Shown here: piece by piece, positions 32,270-42,965 of the stretch | How the letters are laid out: every line of letters starts with the position of its first letter | Numbering within the stretch: position 1 is the first letter of the stretch | NCBI GenBank assembly: GCA_030998015.1 | Contig: JARWMV010000247.1 | Coordinates: 1 to 64,000, forward strand | DNA: 64,000 nucleotides | Direction: 5' to 3' | Origin: Ceratorhiza oryzae-sativae | Taxonomy: Eukaryota > Basidiomycota > Agaricomycetes > Cantharellales > Ceratobasidiaceae | Notes under the pieces: generated by a model | Told to the model about the DNA's origin: nothing | Database searches by the model: none | What the model saw: the letters and a program-made list of their open reading frames with translations, nothing else | Made by a program: the position numbers and the translations under genes

Positions 32270-33801
32270 CTGAGCTCCCCCAAATTTTTGATTGTGTACC
32301 TCGTTTACCATTAGTCAGAGGCCGCCCCATGTATTAGTTTAGATAAATATTAATTGATTCTTTTATCGCATATACACTGTTGCAAGATTCCCGAGGGATT
32401 CCCAATACGAGCACACCCAGGCCAGCTGTATTGACGGCTGGATGCCGAGCGATTGTAAGCTTGATGGCACGCAATAAGCCGTGCTCATTTGCGACATCCA
32501 GCCACTAATTTTCAAGGTTTGCTGTGTATGTAATGCTTTCACCCAATACAAGCAGGACACAAAGATTATACGGGAAGATAATCTGTGTTACACCAGGCAG
32601 CTTATGCATTCCCGGCTCAATCGGGCGAGATGCCGGTAACATTTAGAAGAGCCGCACACCTGACCGATTCGGCCGGTGAATTGTAAGACCTTATAATGTG
32701 CAGCGCCCACCTGGCATCATTCGTAGGTCTGGCCCCACAGGTAAGCCGGACATGTGATTTAGAATAGCCGACTGGCTGACCGATTAAGCCGGTGAATTGT
32801 AGGACCTTACAATAAATATGCACGCTTGGTTAATCTGTTTGTTCGGGTGACCATTATACTACCTTATAATCTACGTCAAGCCTGCTACCCTCTCCATGAT
32901 GAAAGTCAGAGATCAATGCTGCTAGCGCAAGTGTACCGGGTCCCTTAAATTAAACCACGCCGGCTTTTGATCCGTCACTCTGCGTGCATGTAAGGTCTCA
33001 ATTGCTTCCAACGACAACGGTTGCACTCAAGTCTGCCACCTAGCTCGAGGCGGGAGTGCGAAACCTCGTTGTCGAAGACGGCTAAGCGGGACCTGACCCA
33101 TCCACTCAGGTTTCGTTTTTCTCTTGGGACCAAGGCGGAATCGTTTCTCAATCCTCACCCTGAAAACATCCTGGCAGGATTTGAAGTGATCCAGAAAGCA
33201 ATTCTCCGTGACGCAACCCTGACGGTCGTATTGGGTCAATAGATATGGCCGCTGGGTCACTTGGCAATCTGGCAGACAAACTGAAGCATATTAAGACACC
33301 TTGCCTATTCCCAAGCTCGATCGATGAATATTCAAATCTGCTTTAACGTCGCACGGCCTTGGCCTCTATTGTCTCTGAGTGTTGGGCTCTTGGTGCAGAG
33401 AGATCGACAGGTTTACTTTCTTCATTCGTTGTCTTTGGCATGAGTCCTTGTAGCTCCATTATGGGCTCCTGGAATACGACTGCGACACACCCTCAGCATG
33501 TATGTAGCAGCATGACGTAAACCTCGTTCCAGGACTCAGAACACTCCTCAATCGTGTACGGCTCCTTGTTCCCCCATGCTCTCGACTCGGTTGCTGCACT
33601 TCAATATCTTGCGAGACTTGTATTATGTGGGTGGACCCCGCTATCATTTCAAACATAATCTTTTAAAATTCGGGTGTATTCTGTTCACTCAACCCATTGG
33701 GTTACGTAGGACAGTTACAGCACATGTAAGTTACAGATTTGTCAACCATGACTATGGTATGCCTCGAGCCGACATAAGACCTTCACTGGCCCATGCGTAT
33801 C
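32270..33801. other. Non-coding region with a short dispersed duplication
   Basis: No gene supported. A 37-bp unit containing gccggtgaattgta occurs at 32661-32697 and 32777-32813. The last 100 bp (33700-33801) resemble the upstream region of pheromone genes (gacataagacc near 33771) and are the promoter of the dead pheromone copy, cut off from it by a LINE. Confidence 0.5.
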
Positions 33802-33813
33802 ATCCAGTACAGT
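33771..33813 (+). promoter_or_regulatory. Orphaned promoter/leader of the dead pheromone copy
   Basis: Contains TATA-like acataagacc and atccagtacagt, matching the leader of pheromone gene 1. It is now separated from its coding part by a 775-bp LINE. Confidence 0.55.
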
Positions 33814-34588
33814 GTGCCCGTCACACCATGGCGACGTAGGGAGCATTCTGGCGGATAAAGAAGCGAAACTAGCTGCGAAAGGCGAACAGTACGCCCACGA
33901 TCTCACCCCTCCTCAATACCCCAGAATCATTACAAGACACCTGGTTAAGGCTCGAACTAAAGAGGAGAACCGAGCGTATGCCCTCAAAAACTGGACAAGC
34001 TCGCCAGCGGGAACCAAGCTGTTAGGCAGGTACCCCTCGGTCGACCCAAGCCTCTTCATAAAGAACACAACGCACCTAAAGAGGGGGCAAGTCACACTCC
34101 TCTTCCGACTACTAACCGGCCACGTTCAGCTTCAAAAACACCTCCACGTCCTCCGCCTCGTCGATTCGCCTACCTGTGAGGCCTGCGGCGAAGCTAAGGA
34201 ATCGGTCTCGCACTTCGTTCTGCATTGCCCAAAGTACATGGCGATTCGGCAGCACGTCTTGACCACTAAGGGGGGGCAGCACCTCTCGCTTTCGTTTCTT
34301 TTTTCTTCTCGCTCTGGACTTAACGCGCTTCTGGAATATGTCCGGCGCACACGTCGTCTCGATATTTACTTACGCTAACTTGTAGTTCTTTCTCTCGCTC
34401 GCACCGCAGTTCTATCGCACAGTACTCTAGTTTAGCATACACCTCCGCTGTACAGTTTGTCGTCCAGTGACAGGAGTCCCTTTGTTCTCTCTCTTCTCCG
34501 TTCCGTACTGTAACCGTAGCTAGAAAGTCGCACCATAAGGCCTGGCCTTGAAACGACTATAATATACTTGATTTAAAATAAATAAAAA
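33814..34588 (+). mobile_element. 5'-truncated LINE copy inserted in a pheromone leader
   Basis: Encodes the end of the same LINE family as 12.7-23.7 kb: ILADKEAKLAAKGEQYAHD, the knuckle CEACGEAKESVSHFVLHC and LLEYVRRTRRLDIYLR-stop at 34378. It then has the shared 3' UTR (aaggcctggccttgaaacg) and an A-rich tail. A 12-bp TSD ATCCAGTACAGT is at 33802-33813 and 34589-34600. Confidence 0.9.
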
Positions 34589-34620
34589 ATCCAGTACAGT
34601 TCAGCCTCTCCGCACTCAAA

Positions 34621-34758
34621 ATGTACGCATCTTATTCCCACTCGTTTGCCGTGGACTTCACCGTCGCATATATTTACACCTCTCCCGAGGTGGAGCACCC
34701 AGTCAACAAGGACACAGGCGATAGCAACAAGGGCAGCATGTACTCCGTCATTGCGTAG
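34621..34758 (+). pseudogene. Dead mating-pheromone precursor copy (CaaX Cys lost)
   Basis: Aligned to its paralogues this copy keeps AYIYTS and GDSNKGSMY but ends SVIA. The prenylated Cys is replaced by Ser (TCC for TGC), so it could not be farnesylated. The paralogue start codon ATG-GAT is GTG-GAC here; an upstream in-frame ATG at 34621 would give a 45-residue product. A LINE has been inserted in its leader. All three changes point to a pseudogene. Confidence 0.8.
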
Positions 34759-35560
34759 ATGTATCACCCAACCGCCATTTTCGTTCATGATTTTTTTTTG
34801 CCGTTTCGCGTGTGACTCATTTAACTGTTGAGGTTAATATGACGATTGATACTGGATTGAAATCTATAACCGTGGCGTCTGTACCCCTATTTGCGTCCAA
34901 TGTTAAGATCCTTTTGGAATTTGGTGTTATTTTTGAACGTCCCATCCCCAGTTGAAATGCCAAGAATGGTCCGACGCTTACGACCATTTTCCAGAATAGC
35001 ATTGGGTTGAACTATTTATACAGTGGTTGAATATCTAAAAGAACAACCAACTTTTAGGATACTATGCCTGGAGCGTAGGGCGATTGGGCCTGCGGGACAA
35101 CAGTTTGTCGTGCCATAAATCGAGAAATCAGAAAAGCTGGCAAGTGACAGGATCGAATGTGGCTAAGCTCCACTCGCTGGGCGGAATCCTAGTTATTCCA
35201 CACGAATATACTTTTTGATTAGTTCCACTAACGGTAATAAAACTCGTGCGGGACTCGCCAAGTTCCAACCGAGACCCCGCTAGGTCGACCTCGTCCCTGC
35301 GGACTCAACGATCCAGTTTGCAATTACCGGCCGGTAGGTCGCCGGAATAAGTCTCGGTTCGAGTCAATTGAGATGTTCACTCCTCGAGGCGATCGTTTGT
35401 CGAATCCACGTTCACAACGCGGTTGTCCCTGAGTGCTCGGGGCCTGATTCGGTCACAGCCGGAATCTGGCATGTTATTTGCCACCCTTTGTACTTTCAAG
35501 ATGAGACTGCGACACTTCATTATGGGCCACCAACAATACGGCCATAGTATGCGTCGAGCG
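34759..35560. other. Spacer between pheromone copies
   Basis: No gene seen; contains the diverged 3' flank of the dead copy and the upstream region of pheromone gene 3. Confidence 0.4.
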
Positions 35561-35622
35561 TATATAAGAGGTGTGCCATCCACGGCTTATTCTTCAGTAC
35601 AGTGCGGCCTTTTCATACTCCT
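35561..35622 (+). promoter_or_regulatory. Promoter/leader of pheromone gene 3
   Basis: A clear TATA box (tatataag, 35561-35568) about 95 bp before the ATG, followed by a ttcagtacagtgcggcc block matching gene 1. Confidence 0.65.
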
Positions 35623-35656
35623 CACAAACTCCCCTGGCTCATACTTGTTGTCACTC

Positions 35657-35767
35657 ATGGATTGCACCGCTGCATACATCTACACTTCCTCTCCGGAGGT
35701 CGAGCAGCCAGTCAATGAAGACAGGGGCGACAGCAACAAGGGCAGCATGTACTGCGTCATCGCCTAG
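35657..35767 (+). CDS. Mating-pheromone precursor 3 (CaaX peptide)
   Basis: A 36-codon gene (ATG at 35657, TAG at 35765). The product starts MDCTAAYIYTSSPEVEQP, continues NEDRGDSNKGSMY and ends CVIA. The last 17 residues are identical to those of pheromone 1, so the two likely release the same mature lipopeptide; differences lie in the discarded N-terminal part. TATA box, leader and 3' flank are conserved. The expected partner, a STE3-type receptor, is not visible in this window. Confidence 0.85.
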   Translation: MDCTAAYIYTSSPEVEQPVNEDRGDSNKGSMYCVIA

Positions 35768-38328
35768 GCGTTCCTAACCTTACCCAAACTTAATATTCGT
35801 TCTTGATTCGTTTCTTTCGGTATTTGCTTGTGCTTTGAGATTGGATTAGTATTTCTTACTGGATAGAACTGAGCATGTGTGTACGATGACCTCGATGTTT
35901 TGTAGTAATTGATATTGGAATTTACTTTGTGTATTCGACTTGCTTCTCTCAAGATTGTCCTTGCACAAGATATTGGTGTAAATATTATGAAGTTGATTCT
36001 TGCAGACTTTAAGCTTAGGCCAAACGCCGGGTGACTGGGCTGAAATCTTCGCGGCATGTGTTTATGACGTCATTCCTGTCAGAAACACTTCGATCGGATC
36101 TGACAAAATAAGACAAACACCTCAAGTGATCATCGACCTCCTTTGTGTTTTGATCTACCATACGTTAACCTTCCCCGCTGGTGGACTCACCCCAACCACC
36201 ATGGATGACGACCAAAACGACGGCTGTGCGCAGGGCAAATATGAGAGTCGTATCATTCACTAGCCATGGCCAATCACTTCCAGTATTCGGTTTCTGACTT
36301 TGAGCGAAACTTCAATACCGCTATGGGTCTGTTTCGTGGTTGCGTGTGTTTCATGACCTTCGGGCTGGATATATAGGAAATATTGGAGATACCACGATTG
36401 ATTCACCATGCAGCAGGTGGAATGTTGGGCGTATTGATATGAAAGTCTTCAGTACCAGCAACTCCTTATATCACTCACGTCTATCTAATTTACATAATTT
36501 CAGGCGTAATGGCGCTTTGGAGCGAGAGTTTGCTCAACCCAACACAAATACCCCAACCCGACCCGCCACTGTTCAAGCTAAGGAAGGCTGGCCAAATGAT
36601 GAGCGTGTCTGGGGGGGTCCTGCATCCCGGTGGAATTCCCCTAACAGCCAGAACCTCCCGAAAATGAGGAACTCCTTTCTAGGTGCGGCTCGGCCAAACC
36701 CCGAATATCTGGCTAGCGGTAGTAACGCCACAAGCTTTTGCGCGCTTACTAGATCCCGGTAGCGCTGGTAGCGCGTGCTACTTCGGGTCTCACGAGCGCT
36801 CAAAAGCATCGTTGGACCTGTGGGGCTAGTTCACGCGAACTAGATATCCGGGGTTTGGCTGAAGGGGCATCTTTGGAGGAGTGTTGAAAGAACCCCTCGA
36901 GGACTCAGACAACGGTTCCGCAAGCATCAGCACATTTACAACAACGCGGGTAAAACCGCCAACCGAAAATGAAAACGAGATCCCGATCGTACGATTTGGA
37001 GGCTATCCTAGTCATTTAGCTCACCCGCCTGAAGATGTAAACATACCCAAATTCCGCAGGAAATGGCCTTACCACCAAAACGTACATAAAATGGCCCATA
37101 TACGCGTCCGGAACCTTTTTGACCTGAATGACTAGATACACCGTTTTTAGTAGGATCCTGATTGCCCACTTGGGGAAGCTGCGGGACCTGGGATGACACT
37201 CGCGAATCTCTGGTAACTTTCCGACCAAATTAGCAGGGCTATTTGTAGGGGTTTCCGTACATCTCATTGGTGCAGTGACCCACTCCCGTGTCACTCTTAG
37301 CTTGCAACACTGCTAGTTCAATTTTGCTCGGTGGATGCAGCTACACAACGAGGAGAGTATAAATACGTAATTGCAAAGTTGTGGAACGACTCTCGGAATG
37401 ATACACTCTATGCTTGTCGGAACCTAGGACGCTTTCGCCTTCAAAACCTGTGTTCGGCTTTTAGCGCACTCGCTATTCGGCAGGGATAAGCAGCCAAGCA
37501 GAGCTTTGCAAGCCAAACTCTATCCATAACAATAGCTTGGCAACCAGCTGTGTACTTTGAGCGCGAGGCTCATCCCCGTTGTCACTATTGAAGTCGATTC
37601 GACATGCGTCGATCAAACGAGTGCGTTCTAGAACTTACCGGGCAGGCTTCCCGGAGACTATACCCACAATACCTAGTATCTCGATGAGCCCCGTATCCTC
37701 GGGAGTCGCAAGCATCATATTTCAACCCGTGCCTCTGCAACCAATGATTGGCCGGACACTGATGAGCCGGACCAGTCACCTCGAGTCGCTGCGGTATCCG
37801 GTGTCCTATTGCTCAAGCCTAGACCATACTGATGACCACCGTCGGAAATTCGAGTCATGTGTTCCAAGGCGTCTTTGCGCCCGATGTCGATGCGTACAGC
37901 TGGCAGCGCCTGTCCTGTTCGACCAACCCATAGGAACTTCTCGGGGATCGTGGCAAGACCGAGGTCCACGACAATTACTGGGGACATCAAACCGAATTGC
38001 CTCTATCAGTGGTCGGTTTGTAGCAGGTGCTTTAAGCTGGCTACTATGTAACTCTGGTCGAACATTGTTATTCTAGTACTGGCTCTCCGTTCAAACATCT
38101 GCAACACTCTATCGACAGTTTCCACACTTGTGCTACTTCCTTGACTTGTCGCAGCGGGATGAGCGCCGCTCAGCGGTGCACCCTCACGCGGAATCCCCGA
38201 GTTACTGATTAACCTACGTCTCCACTTTGTGCCGAAATCGGTCATTTCATCGTCCGTTTCATGGAAACCCCACTGAAATTTTGCTCATCAAAAAATGGCT
38301 GAACAGCATGCTACGCATCAGCCGGCAG
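35768..38328. other. Long region without confident genes
   Basis: Holds the pheromone-3 3' flank, a foldback repeat at 36690-36862, and several open frames without domains: 36881-37135 plus (84 codons) and 37715-37990 plus 38006-38245 on the minus strand, the last two possibly exons of one unknown gene. I could not assign any. Confidence 0.4.
36690..36862. repeat. Imperfect foldback repeat (possible MITE)
   Basis: The ends tcggccaaaccccgaatatc and (reverse complement of the right end) tcagccaaaccccggatatc pair over about 30 bp, and inner segments also pair (gcttttgcgcgc with gcgctcaaaagc). No coding capacity. No clear target-site duplication was found, so mobility is an inference. Confidence 0.5.
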
Positions 38329-38336
38329 TATAAATT
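38329..38336 (+). promoter_or_regulatory. TATA box of the DUF2235 gene
   Basis: tataaatt about 70-75 bp upstream of the ATG at 38406, with a C/T-rich leader (ccttccatcgccccgtc) between, matching the spacing seen at the pheromone genes. Confidence 0.5.
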
Positions 38337-38405
38337 AAACGAGCATATCCGCTTCGGCCAACATCACTCACACTTGTCCCTTCCATCGCCCCGTCTACTC
38401 CCACT

Positions 38406-41001
38406 ATGCTTAGCGCATCTACCAGTCTCGAAGTTCCAAGTCATCGTCTATACCACCTCTGCCTGCCGAAGAATACGCCCTCGACCTATTCTGAAGGTGT
38501 CATCCTCACCGCGACCTTGACAGAACAAGGCAAATCCAAACAAATTCAGTTCGACGAAGAGACTGGCGACAACACCCTCAATCTCTCCGCCTGTCTCGGG
38601 GTCGAAAACGATACCCTCAAATTAGGATTGTCTGGCTTTCATCATAAAGCCAGGAAAGTCGAGATTGTTCAGAGGAATGCAGGGGAGCGGTCGCTTGTGA
38701 TGGAGTTGCAGGACTCGTTTGGAGACTTCCGCCCCGCCGAAATTAATTTGGACCAGCACTTCGACTTTATCGAGTACGTGCATCCTACTCGGAACGAGAC
38801 CTACTACCGCCTTGGGAGGAAAGACTCTGCTCGTCCAGCGGCACGTTTGGTTTTGATCAGCCCTTCCGTATTGAGACTAAAGAATTTCTTTATAGAGGTC
38901 GCTGGTTCTATCCTTCGACGGAACATCCAACCACTTCAGTAACCAGGTAAGCCTATCGTTTCTTACATTTACGCAGTTTTTGAATCAATCTCTAGAATAC
39001 GAATGTGGTCAAGCTGATGGAGCTGTTGAAGAAAAATGATCCTGATCGTCAGCTGGTATGAGGATTCACACTATATCGCGGTCCGGTTTGACAGTGGTTT
39101 TGCGTCAGGTATATTATCAGACTGGCGTTGGGACCTATGGGCCACCCGGGTTGGTAACCAGCGCGGGACTCGAACTCGCCAAGACGGTCGATAAAGGGTT
39201 TGCATCGTAAGTTTCCCTCTATTGTTTCGCCAAGTGGTGTTCAACTTTTCGTTTGCCCCTAGGTTCCTCTACCAGCATGTACGATATTCATCTTCTATCC
39301 CGTGTCACCGAAGACTGATCTCAATCCAGGTCATTGACGGCTACAAGTTTCTAATGGAAACGTATCGAGGTGAGTGCCTTGCTTCTCCTGTCTCAATCCA
39401 CTAATCGATTATTGTTTACAGACGGTGACCGTATCTCAATATTCGGATTTTCGAGAGGAGCGTTCACGGCCCGTGCCCTGGCTGGCATGTTACATTGCGT
39501 AAGTCCTAGCTTAGACTTCCAGTGCTCCTTCTGAAACAACACACATATCCAGGTTGGGCTACTCCCCAAACACAATCCAGGTATGTGATATGCATGTTTT
39601 TTTGGGGGGGGTTGGGTTACAATGAGTGTCTATTCTGCAGAACATGTTCCCTTTGCATACGAGGTATATAAAAACGCAGAAGAAGGGAAAGCTCGCCCTC
39701 GGGAGAGGGTTTCGAGACAGCCAACTCCGTCCAGGAGCTCTAGCCTGGTTTCTCACTCGAGCGAACCTGTTGGAGCACTGCTACGCTACCACGATTGTAC
39801 CACAGCCAAGGATATCAGGCCTGAAGATTTCAAGAGGACATTTTGTAATTCGGTCAAGATTGACTTCGTAGGTGTCTGGTGCGTTATTTAATAAAAGGAT
39901 ATAGTAAGCCTGTACTCATAGGGTTTCTTTTACAGGGATACAGTGGCTAGTGTTGGTGTGTGCAGTGAGACCTCTTACGAACATGCTGGTAATGAACCCC
40001 CATATTTTAGGTTCTTTGTGGCCCACCACACTACCTTGGACCAACTACAACCCAAGCATTCGCCATTTCAGGTTAGTAATTTTTGCCGCTTTGTGGAAAC
40101 AATTCGGAGCAATTCCACACAGGCAAGCTCTTGCGCTCGACGAACGTCGTGCCAACTTTATCCCGAGTGTTTGGGATCATTCCAGGACCGATCCAACGTA
40201 CCAAACGGCGCTTGAGGTCTGGTTTAAGGGTGGGCACACTGACGTTGGAGGCGGCGCTGTCCCTAAGCGCGATTGCACCAATGGCGGCGACAAGGCTCCG
40301 CAGAGCATGCTCAGCAACATTTCGCTCCGATGGATGATCCGACAATGTTTCGACCTCGATACCGGAATCATCTTTGACCACCGCGCGTTGAAGAGGTACC
40401 GGGACGAGCGTGTCTTGGAGCCCCGGCCGCCAAGGCAGAGGGACGAATCGGTAGCCGAGTATAACCACCGGTTGCTGCAGCGCTCGGCCGAGTTGGACAA
40501 GGCCGACATCATCTACGCACCCTATGATGCGATGTGCGAGCAGCCGATCTGGAATATGTTAGAGTTTTTGCCGTCTGCCAAGCCGACGCAGACGGAGGCT
40601 GGTTTAAGTATGACTCGTCGGTGAGTACTTGAACTCTCTACCCGATGAGTGGTCGGCTGACTGCATTGGCCTGTAGCCCGAACCGGTACAAACCTCGATT
40701 GGTGTGGCCCCATCAACCGACCGACCGTGTCTGCATCCACGCCTCGGTTGTTGATCATCTTGCTTCAAGTTCCGGCCAATACAGGCCACGCGCATTGTGG
40801 AAGGGATACGATTCTGAACACTATCCGCATATAATCGACGGTATTGAAGAGATAGCCGGATGGACACCCCAGGCGAAAGACGCGATGAACATGCACTGGA
40901 AAACGGCAGGACATAAAAAGTGCCGAAAACCCCCAATCCTGAGGTGGGGGAGAGGGAGTGAAGAATCCAAGTTGATAAAACTTGCGGAGCAGTACCCGTG
41001 A
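38406..41001 (+). CDS. DUF2235 alpha/beta-hydrolase with N-terminal cyanovirin-like segment
   Basis: The first exon (from 38406) encodes LNLSACLGVENDTLKL, SGFHHKARKVEI and FRPAEINLDQH, a pattern close to CVNH (cyanovirin-N homology) lectin domains. It is followed by a DUF2235 hydrolase: SFDGTSNHFSNQ then NTNVVKLMELLKK, YYQTGVGTYGPPG, HVIDGYKFLMETY, the nucleophile elbow FGFSRGAFTARALAGML (Ser in G-x-S-x-G), VGLLPKHNPEHVPFAY, FKGGHTDVGGG and a C-terminal block with DRVCIHASV. Exons I can place: to 38946, 38996-39055, 39109-39206, 39263-39278, 39330-39369, 39422-39498, 39553-39580, 39641-39878, then from 39936, 40123-40620 and 40677-41001. The junction between the CVNH-like part and the hydrolase (38778-38896) is uncertain, so fusion versus two genes is not settled. 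Confidence 0.8.
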
Positions 41002-42080
41002 TTGAGATCGGATTTATTTTGGATGTTTTATGTTTACGGTATTCTCAAACTCGATATGCTAATGTTGGTCGGGTCTGATTGGATAGGCTTTGGGTATGGT
41101 TTCCGGTTATGGTATACCCTGATTCTCCTTTCTCAACGCGCATACTATCTATTACTTGTATGGTTTTGTCACTTCATCTGCGCCTTATGTTTTACCTGAA
41201 TATATGCGTTAATGTACAAGCGACCTCCGTGTGATGCGGATGACTCGATTATGAGCGTTTATAGGATCATTTCATGCGATCATCATTCGTATTTCAATTT
41301 GTGTGACAAGATAAACAGTGCGCTGTTGGAACAACCTCAAGGCAGGCTGGCCATAGCACATTTGAGAACGTGAGAAAGGGTCATTAGAAGTACAATCTTT
41401 AAGTTCATGTATTGGAATGTTTATTTGAGGAACCCCCATCCTGCTTCACCATGGCCAATTTACTCTATCAACAGATAAAACATTTTGACAACACACGTTA
41501 AGGGGACATACCCTACAGGGAGGGTGGCATTGGGGCGCTTTTTGTATAGTCCAAATGTAAACACATTTCAAGGTTCCTGTAAATATAAACAAATGTAGTT
41601 AGTAATACGCCAGTCCTACACTGCTAGGTGAGCTGTGTCCAGCATATCCTGTTTCAAGATTTGCATTTGATATACCACTAAGTGGTGGCTTGGCATGGTT
41701 TCATGTGCATTCCAGTTGTGCCCATCTGTGGGGGATTACCATGCCAAATTATGTGATATTTCACACCAAAATATCATGGGAATGCAAGCATGTTTTTAGC
41801 TACAAGAACCATGTAAGAAATCATCAAATGAGCAATGTTTGAGCCCAAACAACATGTAGACATACCTTTGTTGGATTGATATTGCTGCTCAATTGCTGTC
41901 AGCTTGTTTGTTTGAATATGAAATTTAGACTATGTGGAAATCTTGTTTGGGATGAGCTTGGAGCCTGCCAATATCCTCATTTGGGCCTGCAGGCAGTAGG
42001 GGCTTATTATACAACTAGCTCAAAGCAACATCCTTGCTTGGTTGTCTCTATGTGCATTTATTGATATCCATCTGTAGAGA
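41002..42080. other. AT-rich intergenic region
   Basis: No gene supported. Confidence 0.4.
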
Positions 42081-42204
42081 CATTCCATGAGTCACATGAT
42101 ACAGTTGCCCCATAAAAGGAAAGTATGTTTTGAAAATGTTCTCAAAAAAGGTAATAAATCAAGAAAATATCATATAGTGAATGTATTTGTGTCAGGTCAT
42201 GATA
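42081..42204 (+). repeat. Truncated fragment of LTR family B
   Basis: Matches the last roughly 125 bp of family B LTRs (cattcc-tgagtcacatga, cataaaagg-aagtatgttttga), ending TGATA where intact copies end TGACA. The 5' two thirds are missing; an old, decayed copy. Confidence 0.7.
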
Positions 42205-42684
42205 CTGGTGAGTTTGTAAAACTGGTCCACCTTTTAATGCACTGTTGCAGATACAAAATGAGCTGCTATGAGCCCTATAACTTCTTTTGGCCTGGAGTGC
42301 TATACATCATTTGAAATCCCTGAATTTTCTCTATTTAATGGTCTATATATTGTATGAATGTGCTGGGATTTTGCCAAATGTCCACATTCCCACATGCTGG
42401 TGCTGGCACTGGGGTGGGAATTGCCAAATACTGATGAATTGCAGTGCATGGGTGCTGACTTTTGACAAAATATTGGTGTCACATCCTTAACCAGATGCAC
42501 ACATAGAATGCAAGTACAAGAGATTGAGTAGCCAGCTGCTTCAAACAGTTGCTTTGATAGAAAGTCTCTTGAGCTTGTCAGGCTAAACTTGGTGTTCAAC
42601 ACAAGGATTCACCATAGCAAACAGCAACAGCAAAGTCTTCAACCCCAGCCCATGATCCTACAAGGCTGCTTGCAAGTAAGCACT
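42205..42684. other. Non-coding spacer
   Basis: AT-rich, no gene seen. Confidence 0.35.
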
Positions 42685-42965
42685 TGTTACAGGTCAGGGT
42701 ATACTTGAATATCTAGACCTTAAGTAAATGTAGATATGTTAGTATACACTAATTGTACTCAATACTTCTTAGACTAGAGTAAGAAGGCTCAAAGTAGTTG
42801 CAATGCAATCAAGTAACACTCAAGGTGGTCTTAATCTTTCACAGTGTAAACTGACTAATTTATAGGTATAAAGAGCAAGACTACTATGGTCAGGTTCCCT
42901 TAGATATCTTAAATGTAGTTCAGCCCTAGTTGCTGGGACTAACTGATACTAATCTTAATACTAGG
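42685..42965 (-). repeat. Partial tandem copy of LTR family C
   Basis: 281 bp nearly identical to the start of the adjacent LTR copy (tgttacaggtcagggtayac ... cttaatactagg). It ends abruptly where the full copy begins at 42966. Confidence 0.85.

Noticed and set aside
37579..38076. 165-codon plus-strand open frame
   Set aside because: Ser/Arg-rich, low-complexity translation; the opposite strand looks at least as protein-like, so neither was called.
23751..38328. STE3-type pheromone receptor gene near the pheromone genes
   Set aside because: No seven-helix frame or receptor motif was found on either strand; the receptor may lie outside the window.
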